A DNA stretch of 64,000 nt from Scytalidium lignicola (lineage: Eukaryota; Ascomycota; Leotiomycetes), in NCBI GenBank assembly GCA_002812745.2, contig NCSJ02000187.1:1-64000 (forward strand), written 5' to 3'. The number at the start of each line of letters is the position of its first letter. The stretch's first letter is position 1. Shown here in pieces: positions 21,673 through 32,047 of the stretch. Position numbers and translations under genes: made by a program. A model generated the notes under the pieces. That model was not told where the DNA came from. It saw nothing but the letters and a program-made list of their open reading frames with translations, and searched no databases.

Positions 21673-24600
21673 TCAATCCTCAATAGCCTCATCACCCGCA
21701 TCCAAATCCAACAAACTATCACTCATAATCCGCAAGATATAACTCAACTCCCTCCCACTCCACTTCCCAATCTCCTCTAATAGTGCAGCGTACTCGAGGA
21801 AGATGCGTCGCGCGGCGTTATACCCGCCGTAGCAGACTGCGCCGGAGAAACTCATCACACCGCCTTCACGGATGAAATGCTTCGCAGCAGTAGAGTTGGA
21901 GCTGAGTTTTCCTATAGAGGGATGAGCGTGTGTGTTTTGTTGCTGTTGTTGTGGTTGCGAGGATAGGAAAGGCGGGAGTTGTGGCGGTTGAGGATGAAGA
22001 GCAGTAGGAGGAGCAGATTGGGCAGCGGTGTGATTTGTGAAGGGAGTTTGAGACTGGGATTGGGATTGTGAGAGGGATGGGTCGAGGGTTGTGGGTGAAG
22101 AGGTTGTGGTATTGTCGGAGACGAGACCTTCCATGCCAACGGCAATCCAGTCGACTGGATCCATGATTTCGAAGGGCTCAGGGTCTGGATCGGGTTCGTT
22201 TGAGGGTTCGCCATCGTCGCCTACTTGCGTTAGGGCTGGGGTTTGAGGCATCATGAAGACATAGAGGCCGAGAACGAGCGCGGCATTGAAGAGGGCGATT
22301 TCGCTGTGGAACATGGTGCCATCACTGACACGTCGGCGACTGATAGTTAAGAAGATGTGTGCCGCGTGGAGACACGATCTTCGGGCTGCAGGACTCCGGC
22401 TCCATGTGGCAATGTCGTCGAGTGCTGTCTTTGCGGCATCTGCACCGCTTCGGCCCGCTGCAAGCTCAAAGAGAGAGATGTTGGATGTTAGCATCATGGA
22501 AAGATTGTGCCAGAGCGCCATGCAGTTGGAGTTTATGGATTGAAGGGTGTGCGAGTAAGTTGAGAGAACGTCGAGGAGGAGTGGAGCGATATGCTGTGCT
22601 TGACTATCTGTCGCGTAGACATCTGCTGGAACGAGAAAGCGCTTTGTATCTTGGTACGAGTGGGAAAGGAGGAGACGGTGACGAGCTTCACTGATTCGGA
22701 GCCAGATTACGGAAAGGAGACCATGCATCCCAAGGGCGCTATCTATAAAGCCTTTTGGCAAGGGAGTGGGGTTGGCACCGAGATTGAGGGTTGGTTTTAT
22801 CATTGGGCTGCCGCAGTTTACAAGTCGGAGCCAGGACTTGGGAGTAAATGCCTGGAAGAGTTCCATGGCACATGGGAGTTTCATCGAGATAGTGCCAGTG
22901 CGAATAAGAGGTGATGTCCCCAGTGTGTATGAGAGGTAGGCGTCAAGCATGATTAAGCAAACGAATAAGCTAAGAAAAGATGAGTAAATAGCTGCCTGTA
23001 AGCGTTGTAGACGTCAGAATAACCTACCGTTTAGCAGATTCACACCTTGACCATGCCTTCCATACGGCAGCATCACCGTCAAGGTTTTGGAACAATGACA
23101 TGTTGAGTTGATTGCTCTCGTCTGGGACGAAGAGCCCATTGCGTTGTGCAACCTAGATCAGCACTGCTTAGAACTTTTATTTATTTGACTAGTTTCAGAA
23201 TAAGACTATACGAACCGACATAGTCTCGAGATAGAGCATCTGAGCTTGAACATCCTGCCCTCGATCCTGAATTGAATTAGTGTCACAAGGCAAAGGTTAA
23301 AGAGTAAGATGAGAGTAGTACCCCACATGTAGCTGCCGCATTGAGAAGCAAAGTAGCAGAAGCAAGAGTGGTCAATAACTTGACTGCTTCCTCTGGTTTA
23401 GTGAATCGTCCAACCATTTCCTTTCGACATTTTTCAATTGCAGCCTTTGTTCATAGAGAGAGTTAGAAAGTTGAGTTCAAAATAGAGAAGACAGGGTGAG
23501 CCCCACACGGGGAGCAAATGTTAGACTTACAGGCAAATGTGCACAAACGAATTTCTTTGTTCCTATTGAATCCAGCAGAGTCAAGCCAACGAGACACATG
23601 GGGAATACCAGCGACGTAGGCGAGGTCTTCGCATTGAAGGTTGGCTGGTGTATGAAGGGAAGCAGAGGGTGGAATTGACGGAAATACTGATCAAGACTCA
23701 TGTCCAGGATCTCAGCCGAAGGGAATTTGTAGATATTCGAGGCACCAGATTGACTGTGACTGAATGAATCACTCCGGTTAACTGACGGCCGACGACCAGG
23801 CATCGAATCTGTAGCATCGTGGTTCGATACGGCAGGTGACGATTTATTATTCATGGAGAAGGCGGCTACTCCGTACTCCTGAATGAATTCCTGTCGTCGT
23901 TCTTCATCTAGACCCCACCGTGACCCATTGAAATCCACGACTGGCGGATGAGGAGAAGATGAGGCAATGGTAGTGTCTGCAAAGAGGTTGTCCTCAGGAT
24001 GCGCGACGATGCTGGACCAGAGATGTGACATCAAGCTGTAATGCGGAGTTCGCCTGGTAGGCCACAACCGCGCAACTCTCGTAAATCGTTCATTGGGGAC
24101 ATACTCCTTCAATTCGGATTGTGATAATCGGTGTCGTCGAGGTCGTAGAGGTGCCATGAAGTACGGCGGCTCCACCAGATCCATAAAATCCATCATCATC
24201 GAGTCATTCCACATATCCAGATTGCTAGGTGTACCCATGAAGTCGTGGCCGTATGGAGGCTGCCAGCTACTCAAAGTCTCGTAGGATTGCGCCATTCGTG
24301 GTGTTGGAGCTCCCATATCTATGCTCGGTCGTGGCGGTTCGGGCTGGAGTACTGCACCGTTCATCCTCGCGGTCACGCCCCCATCCGCACTCTGTGGAGT
24401 CTGTCCTGGAGGGGGACCTGCCGGTGTAGAGATGGAATTGGAGACACTGCTGGCGCGACCGTAGCCCCTCATGGTCGAGTAGCTGTCGTGCATTGGAGTC
24501 AGCGCTGGATCAATATTGGATGGCGGTGGATTCATGTCGTTCTGCGCCTGCATCACGGATGCCGTAGCTAGCGAATCCAGAGCCAGCGTCGGCGAGCGTA

Positions 24601-25270
24601 GATCGTTTCTGCTCAATTGCGGCGAGGGAATCTGGCCGTTGGTGATGCTGGGCTGCCCAAACAGCATCTGCGGCGGTCCTTGGATACCGGGATGCTGCGT
24701 GTCCATCACCGGCACCTCATCATGATTGGAGAGCGACGAAATGGAGCCTTGAGGCTCGTTGCTATTATTATTATTATTGTTGTTGTTGTTGTTATTATTT
24801 TTATTCGAGTTCAGGGAGGAGGGTTTCCTAGAGCCGTGGCGCGCCTTGTCGGACGAAGGATCGGTGGGATGGTAGCTCTGGACATGGCGATGCAGAACGT
24901 CACTGTTTTTGTCGCGAGAAAAGGTTAGCTGCGCTGCGATCACCACTCTCGGGCTTCTTTCCTGTCCGAGTTTTCACTTCGTACCTTCTCGCATATCGCC
25001 TGCCACAGAAGTCGCACTTGAAGGGTTTCTCGCCGGTATCTGGTGGAGAAGGACAAATTCGACGTCAGTCAAGGTCTTTATCTTTGGGCAGCAATTGGAA
25101 GCAGCAGGAGCGCCGTGAAAGTTTGTTCAGGGTACGTACGAGATCGCTGGTGTCGGCGCAGATGCTCGACCTTGGAGAAGCGGCGCTCGCAGTGCTGGCA
25201 CTTCTTGCTCAGCACGGGGCCCGTGGGCCGGGCGAGCAGGCACCGGGGGCGGCGCGTCCACGACCTCCAT
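21673..25270 (-). CDS. C2H2 zinc-finger regulator with fungal_trans domain (likely cluster regulator)
   Basis: Nuclear regulator. Finger 1 (CQHCERRFSKVEHLRRH, about 25141-25200) ends at a GTACGT donor. Exon 24985-25039 carries the linker HTGEKPF and the start of finger 2 (CDFCGRRYARS). The exon starting at 24902 completes it (DVLHRHVQSYH). Then follow a low-complexity region with a run of 12 Asn, and a fungal-specific transcription-factor domain from about FRQFHPLLPFIHQPTF through further exons to the stop at 21673. The ATG at 25270 (MEVVDAPPPVPARP) lies one base out of frame with finger 1. Either there is a single-base sequence error in this GC-rich stretch or an upstream exon supplies the start. 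It sits next to the dioxygenase-like gene, and its own promoter carries the element shared with the thiolase promoter. Confidence 0.85.
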
Positions 25271-25460
25271 TGAGTGTCTCTGGATCAGCAGAAGACCATC
25301 CAACGGCAGAGCATGCGGGAGAGATGCGGCGAGAGATGGAGAGAGAGGTGGATGGGCAGAGAATGGGTGGAGGTTGAGTCTATTCCACCTTGACGGTGGT
25401 TTGTGAAGTCAAATCCGTCGGGGTGGGAATGAAAAACCGGAGAAGTGTCCCAGCCGCCGA

Positions 25461-25503
25461 AATGTGGAGGCTTGATTGGGGAGTTGCCGCCCTAGCCCCA
25501 CAT
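25461..25503. promoter_or_regulatory. Inverted AATGTGGAGG / CCCCACATT pair in the regulator's promoter
   Basis: AATGTGGAGG at 25461-25470 and CCCCACATT at 25496-25504 face each other. The gap between the 8-bp cores is 26 bp, as in the pair at 5171-5216. The left core differs only by GGAG for GGGG. It is about 190-230 bp upstream of the proposed start codon, suggesting autoregulation. Confidence 0.5.
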
Positions 25504-25504
25504 T

Positions 25505-28500
25505 CCTTCTGCGCTGCGGGGTAACCTGGCACAGCTGCGACGCTGACTAACATAGCCGGCTGCTAAAGGGCCAATCATGAACCGCGGTTTGCTAAGCTTG
25601 TTCCATCTTAGGCATAGCTTGGGTCAATTTACCGTGGCGCTTGACCTATTGCGGTTAACGTGTATTTGATAATTGCTGAACAAATATCACATGACCATTA
25701 TATCACGTGCATCACCACCGCACTTTCCATACCATAATGTAAGCCGGGAAAGGCGATGAAGATTTATTGCTTACATACAGTACACTCTGCAGGGATCGGG
25801 AGGATTCTGACTGTCGGATCGGGCTTTTCAACATCTGGTATGTGAGGCAGTTGTGCTCTTTGACCCTTCAAATATTCCTCGAACACGCAGATGTTCAACG
25901 ACTTGTTGATTTACCGGTAGCCGCTTTTTTCATCCTGCATGGTAATGAGTGTCTTGTAACTGTATATTAGGTTTATCTCATTGTATTTGTTTTATACAAC
26001 GGTTCTGTGTAAACAATGTTTAGGATAGTGTTAACTTGGAAAGACTTAACATGGAAATTTCGTGTTAGCAGATAATTAATATCCAGTCATCTCCGTGTAG
26101 CATTAAGTAAAGCGACGGCGCACCAGGAGTGGACAATGCGTCGAGCCTTTGTCAGAATGCGATACTGTTTTCTTCTATATGAAAAAGGTTAGTCTAAGGC
26201 TGAGTATGGTAGTAATATCGCTCATCAGCCCGACGTGAGTGGGTCCTTCGTTGAAGGGAGAGACATGCCAAAACTCCTGAGGCCTCACCGAGAACAGGCC
26301 GCCCTAATCAATACAACCAATTGTAGGAAAACGGTATAGCGTACAGAGCAAAGCATAATAATCTCTTGGTGATCCTTTCTGTAGAATGTAAGCTTATCTC
26401 AAACCTATTTTTGGCAGACACCAACAGCACTTGGCGGTTCTCCAGGCCCTTCTTCTTTTATTTTCACCGTTCATAGAGCTTCTTCCCTTCTTTCGCCCGG
26501 CTATCCGTATAAATATCCATATACACTCCTCCGAAGGTTCAGATTCTAGTAGAAACTGAACCCAAGTCTTCCAATTGGGAATAACCTGTTCCATTGTTGT
26601 CTTTAAACTGGTGAGGCAACAGTAATCGTTATTTGCTATGTATGTGATTACCATTAAAGTGATTACGAAACGCATCAAGCAATACCTGGTCATCTTGCGG
26701 GAGAGAGCGAAGCGCAAAGAGGTTGGCAGCAATGACCAGTCCCCACCGAGGTTCCACGTTATGCGTGATTGCAATCACAGCCTGTAATTCAGTCGACGTG
26801 ATTGGTTTCCGCATTTCATCGTTATAAAAGCTCTCCCCAAGCTCTACCGCCGCCTTCGTCCATCTAACTTCATTTTCTTCCATTATGGATTTAAAGCCGT
26901 CGTAAAGCTCATATAAACTTAGGTTAATGATTTTGTCAAATGAAATAATTGTACAGGGTGCTCGCAAAGTTTGCTTCGATACTGATTACATTGTCTCCTG
27001 TCGGATTGAATGGAACACAAGTAGTGGATGATCTCGGAGATTCAAAGTCTTCAGCTAAGGATTCCATGACCGGATTCAAAGTCTTGTGGGGTTACAGTCC
27101 CCTATTGTAGTAAGTAGCTGTTGGGGCATAACTCTCGCATTGCTATCTATAGAAGACAAGGAGATAAATCGTAGAGCCTTCCTCGAAATGGTCCTCTATC
27201 GAAGCAAAAAGAACCATGATTCTTTCTGTTTCCATTCTCATTAATCTCTGGATGCTGTCTTCGCCTGGTTTTGCACTGTGTAACCTTGAAAATTTTGCTT
27301 CTCGTTCAACATCACATTCACCTCCAGTGCGCCGTCGTATTTTCACATCCACTCAGCATCGCAAGCTCGAGCTCTCGACACGCTCATGATGCATGAAATC
27401 CTCGGTGACCGGAATTGGATAAAGAAATTATTATCCTTGGAGGCTCTGCTGTCCAGATTAGGTTTGGGGTGGTTCTGATATGCATTGTCTCTGGGCGACT
27501 GGGTCGCTACGTGGCACTGAGTCATAGCCTTGTAACACCATGTTACATTAAACAGAACTAAATATGATATGATTTGTTCTTGTTGTTTATATATGGCTAT
27601 GATTGGTCAAATGCCCACCCTTTTCTGGCCAGGTTATACGTAGAGGGCGGGGAGTGAAAGAATTATTGAGGTGGGATCACTTAGCATTCTCCCTCTATAT
27701 ATGTATCTCCGTATGGAGAAATTATGAGTTTCTTTCTGTTCGGAGTGGGGACTTGCGAAGTGGTTTGGAGAGTAGTTTCATTTCGCAGTCAGCAACCGAG
27801 AAGATGGACTGTGAGTTGTAGAGCTGAGTGGAGTATTAAGGTAGTGGCTGATTATGGATCTAGCTGTAAATAACTGGAGAGGAGATGAGAGTGCGAGTTG
27901 GCTGGTCGGCGTAGGGGCGCAATTCGATGAGGTAAAGAATATTGCCCTAGGGCAGGAGGCGTAAGTGTTGATAGCGGTTTTGTGTTTGGCGGGAGCTTTG
28001 GGGAGACTGATAGGCGTTGGGGTGTTTAGGGCTGAAGGTAGTGGAGTGCCGGGGTTTGTAGATCATTCTTCAGACGCTGTAGACCATGAATATGATTCAA
28101 TGACCACCAAAGAAGCACAATTACCTAAAATAACGTCTCACGCCCCCCAGACCGCTAATGTTATATCTGGACCGGCAGTGACAGCTGCTTTGGAACCGGC
28201 AACAATTGTACCGCCAAATCAAGCTCCAGTTTCAGTCACCAGCTGCGATACACATTCCGCAGGTGGCGATATTCGCAAGCGCCACAAAAGGCCTAAATAG
28301 CTGCAGCCGCAATAATCATCCTTTCCTTGATCCTAAACGGCTTAAAATCAATGAGAGTTCTTTTGAACCATATAAACTAACTGCAAATCTAGAGAAGAGA
28401 CATAGTCATGAGAAAGCGACCTAGTCAATAGCTGTTTAGGAATGAGTGCACATCTTGACAGAGGTGTGTGAAGGGGGGGAGGAAGGTGGCGGGTTGAAGC

Positions 28501-29690
28501 TGGAGGTTGATAGTTGAATAGAGAGTGATATTTGGTCTAGGCTTATTCTTGAATATGATTCTGCAGTGCCTGGATATAGTAAAAATGGGCCTATAGAACT
28601 ACTAATTTACTTCTAGGATGGCTACTTAGAGTACCAAGAAGCAGTCAACGTAATTTCCCAATCAACTAGGCCATTGAAGCAAACTTAACCAAACAGTCCC
28701 CTAGCAAACTCAGCAACTGTAAGAAAATATAAAATAATATCCTACAATATGATTAGTGATGTTGATGTGATTTAAATACTCGGTCCTCGGTTTCTTAAAT
28801 TTGCGTCAAGCGATAAGAGAACAATGTGAGCAAGCTAATGGTAAATAGTCTTGCGGCGATCCTGCAGAGCATCTACAATAAGATTTCTGGTATAAATAAT
28901 GTATTTTTCACCTTGATTTTAAGGAGTGAAAGATCAATCCGCGTTCTATTTATAAAGTATAATGCTGCATAACTAATTAACTATAGAAGACCTATCTAGC
29001 TGCCACTAACCATCGTCTAAGTTCTCGTTGCGGACTTTTTTTTAATTTTTTTTTAATCATACTCTTTATTTGACCTCCTAATTTATAAGCGTCTGTAGAG
29101 ACTCCTCGGGCTACAGTACATGGTTTCCTCCACTAATATTCCCTTTATTTTGCCATTCCTTTAAACTGCACTGCCAGTAGCAGGGGAATACTCTCCCGTA
29201 AATGGGCAAAGGACAGAGCCTTACTCAAAAGCTTAAACTTGAACTACCCAAATTCTTATACACCCATCACTCCATAATTTCGTCCACCATCTTCCTGTAT
29301 TGTACTGTGCACTTTGTGCAATTTTACTCTCCTCAGAGTCTATCTTTTATTATGATGTCTGTTTATAGTAGAGGTTGATTGACTGTTCTTCATCCTACTG
29401 TATGAGGATGCTTGTTGATATATCTGGGTCTGTAGCTTAATATATTTGTTGATAGTTATTCTTCCCTCAAGACGTGTTTTGTCGTCGTAATCAATCTCAG
29501 AGACCATAAACAATTGTCAAGCAGGAAAGTGGGTTTACCATGTCCATTTTCCATCATAATGGGGCATAGCATACATCTTGAAAGGGGGAACCAAGCCCTT
29601 TCACGATAGTGTTGTGGTTATCTCTATCTGTAGTGTTTCGGGAGGTTCGGAAGGTTGATTTTCGACGTGTTGACGCGTTGTTGATGGAGA
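25505..29690. other. Gene-poor stretch with uncertain fragments
   Basis: No confident gene in about 4.2 kb. The best open frame is on the minus strand at 26629-26967, with an amphipathic segment KIINLSLYELYDGFKS and no recognised domain; stops interrupt it downstream. Short frames at 27143-27525 (minus) and 27965-28300 (plus, no ATG) have no recognisable motif. AT content rises from about 28,440 on. Confidence 0.45.
26629..26967 (-). CDS. Hypothetical protein fragment
   Basis: A 112-aa open frame with ordered composition (ITSTELQAVIAITHNV, LVIAANLFALRSLPQDDQ) that looks protein-like. I recognise no family. It is followed by broken frames in the same direction (26394-26628), so it may be a decayed gene or one exon of a gene. 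Confidence 0.25.
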   Translation of the reverse strand: MRAPCTIISFDKIINLSLYELYDGFKSIMEENEVRWTKAAVELGESFYNDEMRKPITSTELQAVIAITHNVEPRWGLVIAANLFALRSLPQDDQVLLDAFRNHFNGNHIHSK

Positions 29691-29691
29691 A

Positions 29692-29731
29692 ATAATTATC
29701 GCTGAATGAAGAGATAATTATCGCTGAATGA
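29692..29731 (+). repeat. Two-copy tandem repeat, 22-bp period
   Basis: The 18-mer ATAATTATCGCTGAATGA occurs at 29692-29709 and again at 29714-29731, separated by 4 bp. It lies in non-coding DNA. No further copies are seen nearby. Confidence 0.75.
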
Positions 29732-30503
29732 CTCAATCTTGGCTCTACAGACTATGCTGTAGGTTCGCAGCCCTCACCGCGTACAGGTGTTGAGTCTCGA
29801 GGGCCCGGGCTTTTTATTTAGTAAACTGGAGTGTGGTGACCATAACGATCATAATGCAGCCTTATACCTTGATCATTGACAGCATTCCTGTTTTGCCAGC
29901 TCATGTAGACTTGCATACTAAAGTGATGTTAAGTTTACAGCATCAGCACAAGTGTCTTGGGGCATTTATACTATTGCGTTTATCTGGTATAAAGCTGATC
30001 GTCCTGCATGGTTTTAGGAAACTTGTGAAGGAACAATGGAGAATATATGCCGAGTTCTGATTCAGATCTTGCATAGAGTTGTATTGCCTACCAATCATCT
30101 CCTATGGACGGGTAATGGCTTCGTGCGAGGTACCTAATCGGCTCGGCGATATTGAAACCACTGTTTCTCATATTGACAAGAATCATATGGCAAATCTGAT
30201 ATTGTGGAGCCGACCTCTGGTGAAAATATTGCATGGCAACCCATAAAGGAACTCGGGCGCTTTGGATGGCATAGCCTTTGAATGGAGTCTAACTATAGCA
30301 AAGTGTGGTTTGACATATCTTAGTCGCGAACGATATATCAGCGACCTCTAGGTTTCGTATAAGCTCATGATCGCCACTGTGCATTTCGATCTCAGCATTA
30401 GAACTGCTACTAGAGACCGACACAAACAGACACTGGCGAATAGTGGTCGCAGTGATCATTATGTCGTGGAGCACCAACTCTCCAACCCAATATAGCAGCA
30501 TTA

Positions 30504-30772
30504 TTTCACGGACGCATCTAGCTGCCCATGACTGGCCGCTTCTGCGGCGAGATTCTGCACCGAGCTGGCAGACGAGACATCACAAGTAATCGATATTGGG
30601 GAATATCCATCATTACGCAGCGAGCTGAGTGCGGTGTTAAGGCGTTCTTCAGAATAGTCCGCGACAACAACTGTTCTCCCAGCTGCCAGACGACGGGCGA
30701 ATGCAATCCCCATACTTCCACTGCCGATAATCGTGAGGACACTTAGTGCTTGAGCTATGGCTTTCGTTGAAA
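30504..30772 (-). pseudogene. Short-chain dehydrogenase, N-terminal fragment
   Basis: Encodes the Rossmann start of an SDR: LSVLTIIGSGSMGIAFARRL, an acidic end of strand two (VVVADYSEERL), and the CDVSS motif typical of SDRs. The frame then meets a stop just after GQLDASVK, and all three downstream frames lack the catalytic Ser-Tyr-Lys region. There is no clear in-frame ATG ahead of it. It is a truncated remnant about 85 codons long. Confidence 0.65.
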
Positions 30773-30831
30773 ATGATGGCTAATTGGGACTTGGGAGGGT
30801 GCGTGTATGGATCTGTCGACTTCGGTAGCAA

Positions 30832-32047
30832 AAAGAACTGTATGCTGGGGAAATATTAGTCCTTATAATAATGATTACAAAGAAGCGGACGTTTTACAAT
30901 ACTTCGTACTGCAGGGCAGACAATAATGACTTTACGCTCTTTGATGTTAGTATTTTGCTCGCTGAAGCAACAGCCCACTTCTTTCACACAGATGTCGCGG
31001 CCCCGGAATTGCCTCCTTTCCGGTTTCCGTCCCGTCAAAAGCATGGGAAACAGTAAGCGCTGAGAGGGTGGTGTAATTGACGCTCGATCGGTATCAGGAT
31101 GATTTGTTGAAAGGCAAAACCATTCTGCATAATTTAGAAACATTTGTGAAGAAGCGGAAGCCAATATGAGTAGCCTCAAGCTTTGTGAGGTTGTGGACTG
31201 CAGTCTCACTGGTTGACAATGGCATCGCTCAATCCTATTTGACCTCTGAAGTCCACTAGAGAGATGGAAATCGGTCAAAAAAGTAAGCTTCCCGTTTGAG
31301 GGGGAATTAATTACTAATTTCCTACAGTCATTAAAACATCCTCTATCGTACTGGTTACTCTCTGCTAGTCTCACCTCATACAACATCTCATCTTATCCTG
31401 GTGATGCGATATCTTATTTATTAGATCCAATTTAGCAAGTGTTTATAAAAAGAGATATCATACCAATTTTCAAAGGGCTTTCAATTCTTACTTTACAATA
31501 TGAAATGAAGCGTCGCCCAGATGTTACTAGCATAACCCTTTATCAACCAAGTTCTACTTGGAGGCGATTAAACGATACAAGTTAGAGAGAAGTTAGCTGG
31601 ATTAATTACAAATATAGTCAGCGACTATTTCCACCTGAATTTGCAAGATCACTTATCTAAAGAAAGACTAGACGTTATATTCCCTTTACTTACTGCAACT
31701 TTGTTGCTGAGAAGCTTGTACCTCGTTTTGCTAGATGGTAGAACGCCTAGAAGATGCTCTAGACAGTGGCGGACTTAAAGGGTTTTGTAATGCTATCTTC
31801 TAGTATTTTACAATTATGCAGAATCCTTTGTCGCCTGCCATAACGGAGAAGTTGTGTATAACTAAGTGCGAGCTTTTGTAACAGCGAAAGTGGAATAAGT
31901 GCTCAGCAAATTGAAGTTATACATTAGCATGCAATAACTTCAAATTCGTGATATTATTCGATAAGTTATCAGACTGAATTACGCAATCACATGCGACTAA
32001 CTTTACTTGCAATGCATTTTCTAACACATTGGGGCATCCGACGTACT
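30832..32047. other. Spacer without a recognisable gene
   Basis: A 176-codon minus-strand open frame (30856-31386) has no recognised motif and an unconvincing composition. The rest, 31.4-32.0 kb, is AT-rich with short frames only. Confidence 0.4.

Noticed and set aside
27965..28300. 111-codon frame with a hydrophobic N-terminus resembling a signal peptide
   Set aside because: The frame starts at TTG, not ATG, and the rest has no recognised motif.
30856..31386. 176-codon minus-strand frame
   Set aside because: Composition is unlike neighbouring genes and no domain or splice context supports it.
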